A stretch of 64,000 nt of DNA from Dipteris shenzhenensis (GCA_047967505.1 CM106541.1), one strand, 5' to 3'; positions 10,951 to 23,355 are shown, counted from the stretch's first letter. Translations and numbers: made by a program. Notes: generated from the letters alone by a model not told the origin.

Positions 10951-11400
10951 TGTACCCACCCTCACCCGAGGGGACACCACATGATGGGGGCAGGACACCC
11001 ATCAAGTGGTGTTCTGCCCCGCACCAAAAAGCCAAAGAGGAAGCCTCTATGTAAGTGTTTGCAAAAAGGGTTTTATCATAAGTGCATATCTTTTATTATG
11101 GTCTTCAAGTTGTAATCTTTCAATTGTCCAATGGACACATCATGGAATTTCCATAACTATCCAGAGACAATCACGCACTAGGCACAATGATTGCATAGCT
11201 ATGACAATTCCCAGAAAAAATTAAAATGAGGACGGGATAAGGCATTCCTGAAGCAAAGTCATACAAGAACTTCAATCCTGTACAACCAGATAAGAGTTCA
11301 ACGAGCAACGTGGCATGTGGCATGTATCATGCAGCTAACCCAACCAAGGACTAGCAACATGACACATGGTTAACCCGACCAAAGGTTAACAAGGTTTGAG
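10951..11400. other. Spacer between the 3-kb units, with hairpin
   Basis: This 450-bp stretch is absent from the end of copy B. It contains a near-perfect hairpin: 15-base arms at 10974-10988 and 10998-11012 with one mismatch and a 9-base loop, flanked by GGGG/CCCC. No gene is seen. Confidence 0.6.
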
Positions 11401-14107
11401 TGTGTGTGTGTTTAAAAAAGAAAAACCTATAAACAACACAGCACACAATGCTCAGATAAAGTTGGAAAAATGTCTTATTAACATTGATATATTAATTCTC
11501 ATGAGTACAAGTGTCGAATCCATCCGGTAGTCTAGGCTCCAAGGTCAGGGTCCACTTACCTGCCACCATCCAAGAAGAACTAGGTGTTAGAACATCATAG
11601 TTTTAAATGGGTAGACAGGTAATGCTTGTATTCCCTGGCATTTTATTGCTTTACCAAGGAACAAAGACAACCGTCTACATTCACAAACATCAATTTTTAG
11701 CAAATACCATGTTATGTGTACAATCACTATAAAAAATCCATCATTATTCTGCCACCAAAGTGTGTTAGATGTGATAAGGGAACCAATATTAACAATTTTA
11801 AAGGGAACCAAGGGATGGTCCACCTCATTATTGAAAAATTACAAGGGGGGTAGTCCAACCCTTTTGGAAAAAGACTTAATTTTATTGAATGATGATAATG
11901 AGGTGGGGTGAACCCCACCCAAGAATGTCACTTAAAGGTCAAGGCAATATGAAAAATTAGATGATTGAACTAATAACTTGCACATGGGAAAAATAACAAG
12001 AAATCACAAGGGAACAAGCAAAGCACTTAAGTCATGACATGATTAATTAGGCAATTTAAACCACTCAGTAATTAAAACATGGGAGTAAATGACAAAATGG
12101 GAGGTAATTGAAAACAAGTTTTCACCATGGGGGGTATTCCACACCCATACTGGCAAATCGATAAATCAGAAAAAGAAAATGAGAAACAATTAATCATAAA
12201 TTATACATATAACTACTTTGATTTAGCATATAAAATTTAGGGGGACTATGAATTTTTCAACTAGTTGTGAACATTACTTAAAAAGATCTAAGCCTAAAAT
12301 AAGTAAGTAAATTAAGTCACTATTTAAGGATAGAGTACGTAATAAAAGGAAGAAATTATATTAATGTTTAGTGAGAGATTACAAAAAAAAGGGGAATCGG
12401 AACATTAAATAGAAGAATTCTAAGGTAAAAGTAAAAAGTTCTTAAAGGAACCCAAAAAAGTAGATAAGTTATACTCATAAATATATAAAATGTGAACAAG
12501 CTACAACACTAATGATAGTAAAGGAAAGGCAAAGGGAACAATTATATGTTCCAATAAAGAACACATAACTAAGAGTATAAATAACCATATATATATATAT
12601 ATGAACAAATATATACGCACGTAAGTAAATAAGGCAAGCAAAGGCCACTGAATAGAGGCCAAATAGGAGGTATAGGCTCCAAACAATGCTCACAGCTTCT
12701 AAGAGAAATACACAACAAACCAGTAGTAGGAGCGAACAAACCACCGGGTAAGAAAATACATGGAGCTTAGAGCTGTGCCAACTATGTGATCAATTGATGG
12801 CTTCCATGAAGGTTTCAAAGCTATGAACAATTAAGAACTATCGTTATGTATGAAGGCATGAATGCATCTATGAGACCCAAGAGCAAGGAGATTTAGAGTA
12901 CACAGTCGAGTCGAAAATCTGCCCAACTATAGAGTTGGAGAGGCGATTGACTATCGCCACACCAGAGCCATCTATTCCACCAAGAGTTCATATGATCAAA
13001 TCGAAGGGGTAGAGAGGTTATGATGACAAAGGATGATCATCATGGAGCAAGAATGACAATAGTGAGAGCTTAATAGCATTGTGAGTTGTCTAAAATAAGA
13101 TTCTGGGAGTTTTCAACTATGTACATGACTCAATACTCAGAGAGAATGTTACGTAGACAGACCAATTGTCGACCACCTGCTCCATAAAAGCTATGACGCT
13201 ACATAGAAAATGCTAAAGATCAAGTAAAAAGAGGAGCTGCCAATTGTGTGGCCAAGCAAGGATTCCCGAAGCCCACAAAAGCGTAGAAGAAGCAAGGCGA
13301 CCTACTGAGAAGAGCAAATGATGGCCTCCTTCCTTGTGGTACATAGTAGTTCAACACACCAAGGAATGTGGCCGCGGGAGTGGCAATGCAGCAGTCGCAC
13401 TCAGTGTAGTGTGTGAGCACTTATGGAGAAGGGGCACTTGGGCTAGATAGGGAGCACACCGTACGTAGCATTAACTTGTAGACCGAGTGGAATGAGAGGG
13501 GCGTAGCGTAGGTGTTCTTATCAGCTCCACAATCGACAAATAGTTATGTAGGTAGTTTCTAGGGTAGGTGGGTTACATGATAGCTCTTTTTTTTTGGGGG
13601 GGGTAGAATAGCATGAAAATGCGTGTAGTTCACGAAACCATGGATAAGTAGCCCCAAAAAAAAAAATCCGAGCGATCAGGGAGGGAGGAGGGGTTTATTG
13701 TAGTATTATTTGGGCTTTTGTAAAATAATCATTATATATATATATATATATAATTAGTCCAAAAAGAGGGAAAATTTTTAAATAGTTTAGGATAAGGTAT
13801 ATAATAATAAAAATTAGAAAAGAGGGGCTAATCATAAATAAAGCAACTTTTTAAGGACAAAAATTGAACATTTAAACTTAGAAAAAATGGGGGAATTTTC
13901 TCAAAAAAGGGAAAGTATAGGTGAATAGGACCTTTGTTTTTAAACCAAAATTTTCCTGTTAGGAAAAATAACCTAGTGATTTCAACCAGAGTTTAGGAAG
14001 CTTTGTCTATGTGGAAAAAAAAGGGGGGGTTGGGAAGTGGTGGGGGGTTACTTTTAAAAGTGTGTGTGGAAGAGAGAGAGAGAGAGAGAGGGGGGGGGAG
14101 AGTGGGG

Positions 14108-14150
<43 letters not shown>

Positions 14151-14167
14151 AGGGAGGGAGGGAGGAA

Positions 14168-14202
<35 letters not shown>

Positions 14203-14394
14203 ATATACATATAAATGTACACATATATACCTATATTAATGCAAGGGAATAGTTTTGACTAGGGATAAGTTAAGGCATAGATTACTTGGTGGGGTTTGCA
14301 GAGATAAGAGATGTACAAGGAGTGGTTAAAAAGGAGATAATGTTAATATCTAAATGTCAGTAACTATATGAATGTGTGTCACAGTGTAGAAAAT

Positions 14395-14444
<50 letters not shown>
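11401..14444. repeat. Long tandem non-coding unit, copy B
   Basis: Direct repeat of 7913-10950 with small indels and substitutions. It starts with the same GT-TTTAAAAAA string and ends in an extended GA region (14073-14199) and a GT run (14398-14444). The two copies share orientation and order of all landmarks. No coding frame is conserved between them. Confidence 0.82.
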
Positions 14445-14445
<1 letters not shown>

Positions 14446-14573
14446 GCACATTTCTTGAATTGCAGATTTGGAGGCAATGATGAGAAACGAAGCTAGGAAG
14501 AGGGATGGGGAAAAGAGAGAGAGAGAGATGTGAGAGAGAGAGAATTGATTGGATTTAATGTGGTTGTTGCATG

Positions 14574-14625
14574 GTACAAATATGTTTGCATCAAGTTTGA
14601 AGTAGATGTCTTTTTGCTAGATGGT

Positions 14626-14673
<48 letters not shown>

Positions 14674-14800
14674 CCTCTTACACCTTCACCCTCACCTATT
14701 TCTACCACATCCACTCTCCTAAACACCTATTTCTACCACATCCACTCTCCTTTAGGAGAGTGGATGTGGTAGAAATAGGTGAGGGTGAAGGTGTAAGAGG

Positions 14801-14842
<42 letters not shown>

Positions 14843-14891
14843 ACCATCTAGCAAAAAGACATCTACTTCAAACTTGATGCAAACATATTTG

Positions 14892-14894
<3 letters not shown>
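14574..14894. repeat. Foldback inverted repeat with microsatellite inside the arms
   Basis: Left arm 14574-14720 and right arm 14754-14894 are reverse complements from GTACAAATATG inward, including an internal (GA)n / (CT)n run. The loop (14721-14753) is a second tandem copy of ACCTATTTCTACCACATCC. Both strands therefore give the same SLSLSL-rich ORF, which is an artefact. It could be a foldback element or a replication-derived palindrome. Confidence 0.85.
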
Positions 14895-14945
<51 letters not shown>

Positions 14946-15130
14946 CCAATCTTTCAAACCCTCATCCCTCCCTCATCCTTGCTTGGCTTGTAACTCTAGC
15001 CTCCAAAATCTGAAAACCAAGAATATGTGTATCAGAATGTAATTTCCCAACCCTCCAAATTGTATTCTTTTGCACACTTCTTGAATTGCAAATTTTAGAG
15101 GTAAGGGTTAGCGAGAAAAAGGTCGAGAAC

Positions 15131-15174
<44 letters not shown>

Positions 15175-15227
15175 ACAATAGGGGGTAGATAGGTTTGCAC
15201 AAAAGTAGGGGGCAGACACACACACAT

Positions 15228-15271
<44 letters not shown>

Positions 15272-15293
15272 GGAGAGAGAGAGAGAGGAGGGG
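14895..15293. repeat. Cluster of CT and GA microsatellites
   Basis: CT run 14895-14942 and GA runs 15133-15171, 15231-15263 and about 15267-15287, separated by unique DNA. The string TGCACA-TTCTTGAATTGCA occurs at about 14444 and again near 15072, so the block itself looks duplicated. Confidence 0.9.
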
Positions 15294-15356
15294 GGGCACT
15301 TCGCTATTCTTCTTTATCTTCTTCAATGTGTAGTAGTAGTTAAGCATCAACACCAA

Positions 15357-17126
15357 TGGGAAGGACAAAGAAAACTGCTATGAGGAAAGACCATGGTCCA
15401 TCAATAGAAAAAATGGCTACATCCCCATCGAAAGGACGAGCTGCTCATGCAAGGAAAGGGAAGCCTATGCATCTTCTCCATCAAGAAGGAAGGAGGAGGT
15501 TCAAATGGTGGAGCTATAGAATGGTCTAATATAAAGATGAGAGACATTCTGCTTGTACCACCTTCAAGAACTCTAAAGGCAAACAAGGTGAAGATAATAA
15601 AAGTGACATATAGTGTAGCAACTGGAGCAAAGATGGCTTTTGAAAAATTAAAAAGGGTGCAAATGAAGCAGTGCAGGCCTACTCCCACCTCTACCCTCAC
15701 TAGAGAAACTGCAAACTTAGAGATGCAGGTTTTGCAAAGGCTAAGTACACTAGGACCGATGATATTTAGAAAGTTTAATGTTACAAAGGATTGTGAAAAG
15801 GCACTAAGGAATAGGGAAGGTGAAGTTAAAGATACAATCATCCTTGCAGGACTCTGGTAAGTCTTTATTTTATATTTTGGTTAAGATAGCCAAAGATTTT
15901 TATATCATTCTCAACTACTCCATTGATTTGCAGCCTACTCAAGAAAACATTACAAGAGTCTGTTCAAGGACTTGTGCATATTGTGGACCTAGCAATCTCC
16001 TTCAAATTGAGGAATCCCAAAGAACCACTAGACCAGATTGCCAAATGGTTCATGTTTTGTGATTTTAAATCAGTTTGCCTTATGATCATCCCCTACCATT
16101 CAAAGTAAGTTATTGTTCAATTAATCTAAATAAAGGGATAAATCTTTTTAAATATCAAAATGGTAATCTCTGTAAGCATCATCAAATGTAGTCATCATTG
16201 GAGTCTAGTAGCACTTCATCTACCAATGAAAGGGTGCTTCTGTTTCGACTCTATTAAAAATGCTCTCAAAACACTCATAGAGAGAAGTCATCCTGTACAT
16301 CTTTCTCCATTGCCTAGAAGAAGTATCGTAGTTTTTAAATACAACAAAGGATTTCTTTTGTAAAAAGCTACTAACACTAATTTATGTAATTTGCATTGCT
16401 CTAAAGAGACTAGCTATTGCATTGGATCATTGCCCATAAAATACCCATAAGTTGGGTGCAATTGAACCAATGCACATGGATGTAAGACTAGAAATCCTTT
16501 GTCCTGTGAACACTATTTTTATATTAATCTAGAGTTCTAAGCTAAAGATCTTTTGCATGGATTAGAGACACTGCAACAAAACAATGAACATTCTTGTAGG
16601 TGGAGGGTTCTCATCAATACCAAGTATATTTTTTATAGTTATTTCATACAAGATACACTAGCTGTAAGTACAAATGAGCTTTCCATTCATGTATTTAAAA
16701 TTCATATAAAACATTAACATTAACATTGAATTTGAAACTGGATTTTTGCATTTGTGCAAATGACCAAGGATAGTTTATGATGCACATTATGTATATAGCT
16801 TTAGGGTTAGGATGATCATGGAGCTTCTTCAATATGCTTCCTCTACACCGAAAGTGAAAAGTGCTGAGGCAAAAAGCTCAAAGACAATAGAAAATGTAGA
16901 AAGTCAAAAGACAATGGGAGACATCATGCCAGAGCAGGCTGAGGAGCCTCATGTACAGGTTGTGGACCCTCAACCCCCAACTAATGACCCTCATCCCCCA
17001 CCTAAGGTCCTTGAGGGCCCTTATCCCCCACCCAAGAACCCTGCACCAAATCCTCCACGTCAAGATACTCAGCTTCCACCTCTAAATACTGAGTTTGGAC
17101 CTAATGACCCTACACAAGATCAGTAA
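15357..17126 (+). CDS. Unrecognised, possibly spliced gene or gene relic
   Basis: I do not recognise the product. An open frame from 15408 (Met at 15447) runs to about 15855, where ACTCTG|GTAAGT is a good donor. TTTGCAG near 15933 is a good acceptor, and joining them keeps one frame into LLKKTLQESVQGL...IIPYHSK, which ends at another donor (AAA|GTAAGT near 16107). A last open block (16812-17126) is proline-rich with PPP and DPHPPP motifs and an acidic N-terminal part. A separate frame from 15357 starts MGRTKKTAMRK but stops after about 60 residues, so the 5' end is uncertain or frameshifted. The frame-preserving splice supports a real ancestral gene; function is unknown. Confidence 0.35.
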
Positions 17127-17329
17127 TTTCCTTAGGATGCTTGATAGGGTGAGCACATTGCATCTCCAGACTCTCCTAAAGATGATCCTATGTTTGAGGC
17201 CCAGGCTTAAATATGATTTCACATTGCACCCCTTTTGAGAAATGATTTTGGAATGTAATACATATTAATTTCTTTCGACATTCAAGCATGTATCATAAAG
17301 AAAATTTCCATAGAAATGCTCCTTCTTTT

Positions 17330-19639
17330 TGTTGGAGCATGATGGAGACACAAGATGATGAAAAGAGAGAGTTGTTTATTCAAGAGTAGAAGGCCCAATA
17401 TATGGGCATCAAGATACATTTAAGTGATCTCATAGATGATGTCAACCAAAAGCCACCTAGCTCCTTGATTCTCTCAATTAGATCCTAGAATCTCTCAATC
17501 ACACTGCTAGAACCTTCTACCACCTATCTAGTCACACTAACCACACACACACAATGTGGTCACACCCTAACTCACATGATCTCACTCTAACATAGCTATC
17601 CTTGACTTTGTAACCCATACAATGATAAATGGAACGGAACATTTGGTGTCCCAATAGTGCCTCCCACAAACAAATGTTCTAATGCCTAGAAAATGATGCA
17701 TCCTAGACTCTCAGATGCTCATACTATGGATACATACCTGGATACAATAGGGATTCAAATCTCCTTTAGCCTAATACAAATCTGATTGGAAGATGCCTTT
17801 CAAATGCCTTTCAAATGTTGGGCCAAGAGATCCTAGATGCAAAGTAGCTTGAAAACCAAAGTCTAGAAAACAAAGTTAGCCTCAAGTGTAGCATCTGCTT
17901 CTTCTTCAACTTCTTCAAGATTTTCCTCAACTATCAATGCCTTTGTCTTTTTCCTCAAGTAACCATCCTCTTCCTTATGACTCTTCTTGCCACAAAATCC
18001 CCATCCAATATAGTACCTTTGAAGTTCTTGTTGGTGAAGTCCTTCTTCTTGTTCTTCATGAATTATGCTTCCTCTTCTTTTTAAATGGTGCTAGTGCTCC
18101 TTCTCTTGATCTTCCTCTCCTCTTCCAAAAGAGAAGCTTCAATATCCACCAATTTGGATGTTGGTAGATTGGTAAGAGTGGTTGCCATACTCTTCAACTA
18201 GAAGACTCTTGATTAAGACTACAATAGTAATGTCTTCATCCATCATAAATTTGATACTTGCTAATTGTGTTAGCATGCTTTTCATGGTATTCAAATGTGA
18301 ATAGAGTGATTCTCCCTTTTTCAATTGTAGCCCAAAAAACTTAATCAACAAGCTATACTTAGAATGCTTCCCTTGTGCACTGAACATAGTGTCAAGGTGT
18401 ACCCAAGCTTCATGTGAAGTCTAGTCACTCAATCCCAAAGCAATGATAACAAGGCCTTCTCATCTTTGACCAACCAAGCAACTTCTCCTTCTCCAATTGT
18501 CGAATTCTTTTCCTTACCATTAGCAACATTCCATATGTGTTTCTTCATAAGAATGAACCCCACCTTGGATTGCCATGTATGAAAGCCTTCTCCTTTAAAT
18601 TTATCTACCTTTGTTTTAGTAGCCATGAGATGGTCTTACCCATAAGTAGGGTAGTGTCTACTCTCTTATAGGGCTAGAACAGAATAAAACTATTCAAAGA
18701 ACCTTAAAAAGTGGAAAGCCCCAAATGTTGAGTTGACCATTCAAGCATGAAAACATCAAACTATCAAAAGTAGCTTGCAGAGACGAGCAACTTGAAGGGC
18801 TGAATCCACAACTGAAGAGATATTCGAAGGGAATTTTATGCAAAAATGAAGGACATATACTAGAGAGTATCCTTGGCCAAGGATGGGCAAAATGTTGGCC
18901 AGTACATACTACATCAATCTCAACTGGTTTTTCATTGATTTCTCCTCTACCGCTAGTCCAAATGAGCTCAAATTTGAACTGTAGCTAGCTCATAAGGTCA
19001 ACCAACTACACCTAGGAGAATTGGTTGAAATTTTACTCCAATAGGTTGTATCTAGTAGAAGTTCATCGGGTAGTAATCATGGTGGCATGGGTAGCTTGAG
19101 CAAAATTTCCAAAAATGCTATGGAGTGGAATTGCACTTATATGAGAGGATTCTATGGCTAAAATGGATTGGAGAGTGATTGCCTATATTCATAGAATTTA
19201 AATCTCTAAGATAATGCTAAAAAGGGAGATATGGGAGAAGGAACGGAGAGAGATGAAGGTGATGACGTGGCCAAGATGAGTCAAGGGCATGGGGGCCCTA
19301 ATACCAAATGTTGGAGCATGATGGAGACACAAGATGATGAAAAGAGTGAGTTGTTTATTCAAGAGTAGAAGGCCCAATATATAGGCATCAAGATACATCC
19401 AAGTGATCTCATAGATGATGTCAACCAGAAGCCACCTAGCTCCCTAATTCTCTCAATCAAATCCTAGAATCCCTCAATCACACCTACTAGAACCTTCTAC
19501 CATTTAATCTAGTCACACCAACTACACACAGACACAATGTAGTTGCACACTAACTCACATGATCACACTCTACCATAGCTATCCTTGACTTTGTAACCCA
19601 TACAATAATAAATGGCATGGAACATATGTTGTCCCAACA
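17330..19639 (-). mobile_element. Gag-only copia-type LTR retrotransposon (2.3 kb)
   Basis: Direct repeats at 17330-17656 and 19309-19639 start TGTTGGAGCATG on the plus strand and end in CCCAATA and CCCAACA. On the minus strand the right copy is the 5' LTR, and next to it (about 19293-19308) is a PBS-like TGGTATTAGGGC. Beside the left copy is a purine-rich tract (RC of GTGCCTCCCAC). Only gag remnants lie between, with no protease, integrase or RT. This fits the TR-GAG class, which relies on another element's Pol. Flanking bases CTTTT and CCTTT may be an imperfect 5-bp target duplication. Confidence 0.8.
18139..18626 (-). pseudogene. copia-type gag remnant, frameshifted
   Basis: Starts MATKTKVDKFKGEGF at 18626 and continues WQSKVGFILMKKHIWNV, a usual copia Gag N-terminus. 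A stop near 18429 is followed, in another frame, by HEAWVHLDTMF and LLIKFFGLQLKKGESLYSHLN, the UBN2-like part of the same Gag. The C-terminal knuckle is not seen. One frameshift separates the halves, so this copy does not make Gag. Confidence 0.75.
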
Positions 19640-19649
19640 CCTTTGAGAG

Positions 19650-20435
19650 AGAGAGAGAGTTGACTCATGAATATGGATATATATTTAAAAAGCATGTACA
19701 ATGTTGAGATTACAACTAGAGAGTTACAACCGATCAATATATTAACAAAGTCACACTACAAGACACGGGCCTCTTTTCGACACCAATACCGATGCTAAAT
19801 ACAAAAAAAAAATTTAATAAGTGAAAAGTGTCAGAATGTTCGTCGATGTATATGTCACAAAGAAAGCATCAGTATGGGAGTTAGTATGGGCATCAATAAG
19901 TGAATGTTCTCGGTGTTGGTATGAGCGTCGATATATATCGACACTATAGTATCAGTATATACCGATGTTTTAACACAATTTTAAAAAACATTTGTGGGGC
20001 AAGATGGGGCTTGTTTCAGTCCCATCCTACCCACAAATTAGAGAGACAAAGAGTGACTCATGAATATGGATATATATTTAAAAATCATGTACAATGTTGA
20101 GATTACAACTAGAGAGTTACAACCAATCAATATATTAACAAAGTCACACTACAAGACATGGGCCTCTTTCCAACACCGATACCGATGCTAAATACAAAGA
20201 AAAACATTTAATAAGTGAAAAGTGTCGGAATGTTCGTCGGTGTGTATGTCACAAAGAAAGCATCGATATGGGAGTCGGTATGGGCATCAGTAAGTGAATG
20301 TTCTCAGTGTTGGTATGAGCATCGATATATATCGACACTATAGTGTCAGTATAAACTGATGTTTTAACACAATTTAAAAAAACATTTGTGGGGCAAGATG
20401 GGGCTTGTTTCAATCCCATCCTACCCATAAATTTT
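19650..20435. repeat. 393-bp tandem duplication carrying CACTA-type termini
   Basis: Two direct copies (about 19650-20042 and 20043-20435). Each contains CACTACAAGACA (19754 and 20147), the typical start of a plant CACTA/En-Spm terminal inverted repeat. Subterminal short repeats follow, variants of CGATACCGATG / ATCGACACTATAG in both orientations, as expected for transposase binding. The opposite terminus was not found. Because the flank is duplicated with the end, the duplication followed insertion. Confidence 0.6.
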
Positions 20436-20509
20436 TTTTCATTAGAATCATGATAAAATGTTACAAAAGTGGTCTACAAAATCATATTACAATGTTACAA
20501 AAAAGGCCT

Positions 20510-20755
20510 ACAAAATGGCAAAAGTGTCGAAGTTAAAAATGGCAAATCTATTGAAGTGATGCACTACAAAATGGCAAATGTGCCAAAGTTGAAAATGGCA
20601 AATTTGTCGAAGTAATGCCGAAGTTGAAAATGGCAAATTTGCAAGAAGTAATGCACTACAAAATGGCAAAAGTGCCGAAGTGAAAAATGGAAAATATGTC
20701 GAAGTAATGCGCTACAAAATGGCAAAAGTTTCGAAATACAAAACGACAAAATGTC
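20510..20755. repeat. Minisatellite, about 55-bp unit
   Basis: About four imperfect copies of a unit built from ACTACAAAATGGCAAAAG and GAAAATGGCAAATTTG. Confidence 0.75.
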
Positions 20756-21189
20756 ATATCCTATTACTGCTCCTCCTCATCCTCTTCGCCCTCCTCATTT
20801 GTGGCCTCTCTACATAGGCCTTATTCCTCACCCTTCTCTTGTGCGAGCCTCTCAGCTTCTTCTTGAGATCCACTCTCTAAGTCTGGATCTCTAGACAGGT
20901 TGAAGTTGCCACCCTAAGAATGAAACAAGTTAGGAAATAAGATAAGAGCGTCATTGTAAGACAATAATAATACTCAAATGACAACAATGAGGATCAGTGT
21001 ATACTCACATGATGCTCCATCACCTTTTGCCAATTGATTCTATATCCTTCTTGCTCCTTCTCCTTAAACCAAGGCTTGACTCCAATCTTGAATGCCCTTC
21101 TGTACACATCGTCATCTAGAAGCCTACCAATCATAGATTCTTATGGATCCAAATTCAAGGAGTTAGATATGAATAACAAAACATTTGAA

Positions 21190-22000
21190 TGACTGAACAT
21201 ATTAGATATTCAATAGAAGATAAGTATACACTTACCACCCATGCCTCATTAGGGATATGCATCAATTTTACGAGCAAAACCTATGAGCAGATTTATTCGA
21301 GCGTGTTTTTCAAGAGATTTAAAAAATTGTATTCATTTAGGAAACATGGTTTTTATACTTTTATTCTCACTAGAAATAGATACCTTTATCATAAAAATAT
21401 ATAGAATTGTCACTCATTCAATTTTACATAACATAAATTTTCTTCTTCATAGACATCCTTTGTACCCCTGTTATTACCTTAGAAAAGTGTTGAAAATAAC
21501 TCCTTTAAGAAACATCCCTCATAATCACTCTCAATATAATAATATTATACATATATAATTGCTTATTAAACACATTTTATATTAATATGACGAGCTTTCT
21601 AGTTTTTTAATAATAAAAATAACAAGATATTTATGGATATGTTTCTAAAGAAGTTTAAATTATTATAAATAAGTATTAACTTGGACTTATATATCACTCT
21701 CATAAAATAAATGTAATTATTTAATACTATATAAGCAATATTTTCCAAAATTTAACCCCATATATGTGCTCAAATGGGGTTTTCCAAATCAATTTGAGTG
21801 GCTGAATGACTATATTTGGACATTGGATGTGAAAGTTATGCCACTTTTAAAAGTGCTATCCATGGTAGTTTCGTCGGTGAAACTACCTTGGAAAACCTAC
21901 TTCAAAGGGGTTTCGCTAGTGAAACTACCTTGATGGCTTAAATTAATGAGGTTTCTTTGGATAAACCCTTTCACTAGGCTAGGTTGAGAGAGGGTTTCAA
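21190..22000. other. AT-rich non-coding stretch with small inverted repeats
   Basis: No gene seen. Two related stem-loops with GTAGTTTC / GAAACTAC-type arms lie near 21868-21889 and 21908-21929. Confidence 0.4.
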
Positions 22001-23164
22001 TGTCACCCCCTATTAAGTAAAAGTTGTTAGAAGGATCATAAGGGAATTTTCATAGAGAACTCTACATGTGGGTTTCTTCAAAAGCCATCCCATTATGTTA
22101 CTCACCATTCCCAAATATTCTTGTAAAGATTTGTGTAGAAAATAGGCATTGCTATAATACTCTGCATATTTCTAAGTGAAACTATGTTTTGTTCCAATTT
22201 ACTTTTGCCAAATTTTTACATAGTTGGAAGCTTTTTTTTTCCTTAAATGCTCGTCCCCCTCATTGGCTAGTCTACCACCGCTCCCAAGGTACGAAGGACC
22301 TACAGTCTCTAGGCATGGCCGCCCTTCGCTGAAACACAAATGCATCTGGATTCTCCTTGGGCTCCCTCTTTGCTTTCTTCCAATGTTTTAGGTCCACCCA
22401 CCCTGGTTTGTTCTTACCTTTCTAAATAGTAGACCTTAAGTCATATCTATGAGCTCTCACATGCATGTAAGCATGGCATTTCACTCAAACAAGGATTGGG
22501 AAATTTTTCCCGTAGGGCATCTATGACAACATCCTTGGCTCTTTGTCCTGTTGCTTCCAAGGTTTCACAATATCCTTGGGAAAGTGTGTGCTCACCAACC
22601 TTCCCATGTAGTTTATGGCCTTCATCTTGGCCTTATCCTCTATAACATCCCCAAGGGAGTTCATGAGGTAGAAGAGCTCCTCGGGCAAAACATAGCCCAA
22701 AGGATGTGCAGTGGAGGGAGTAGCGGAGCTAGAGCACGAAGCGGGAGTAGCAGAGGTAGAGCAAGGGGTGCGAGCACTTACGGAGCGAGAGGTAGTAGAG
22801 CGAGTGGTGCAGGGGGTGCTGCGACCTGTGAGAGGGGAGGGTAAGGGACCAGACTCGAACTGTGTCTCATGAACAGAGGGAGACTTGGAGCACTGGACTC
22901 ATCTACATCTCCCATGCCACCACAGCAACCTTGACTCTTACTACTTTTTCTGGACCTATGACAATGACACTCAGGTGATGACCACTCAAAAGGGGCAAGA
23001 GGGGATGGCTGTCCAGTAGGAAAAGCCATTGATGTCCCTGATCTACCCCTAGGGGGTGTAGGAGAGGGAATAGTGGAGGTCCTCTAGGACAAAAGAGAAA
23101 ATAATATCTCTACCTCCACGTTGCTCATGGCTACAACAAACTCATCAAGACTCCTAACAAAGCC

Positions 23165-23355
23165 ATGGGCTGCTAGCAAAGGAGTCTCCCAAGGGGTAGT
23201 CCCCTAAGGAGTCGGCCCCTAAGAAGTCCCCTAAGGAGTCGGTTGAGCGGAATCAAAGTCCTCATGACTCCTTAGGGGTAGTCCCCTAAGGAGTCCCTCG
23301 AGGGGTATTCCTTTGAGGAGTCGGCTAAATGGAATTGAAGTCCTCTAGAGAGTCA
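23165..23355. repeat. Imperfect minisatellite of CCCCTAAGGAGTC
   Basis: Around eight degenerate copies of CCTAAGGAGTC and its reverse complement, within the N-terminal part of the decayed minus-strand gene. Confidence 0.6.

Noticed and set aside
14003-14252. Overlapping ORFs rich in RERERE or SLSLSL here and near 14500-15380, 31357 and 56744
   Set aside because: They only translate GA/CT microsatellites, open in several frames on both strands.
15357-15530. MGRTKKTAMRK start, superficially like a histone H3 tail
   Set aside because: Only a few residues agree, the frame stops after about 60 codons and no histone fold sequence follows.
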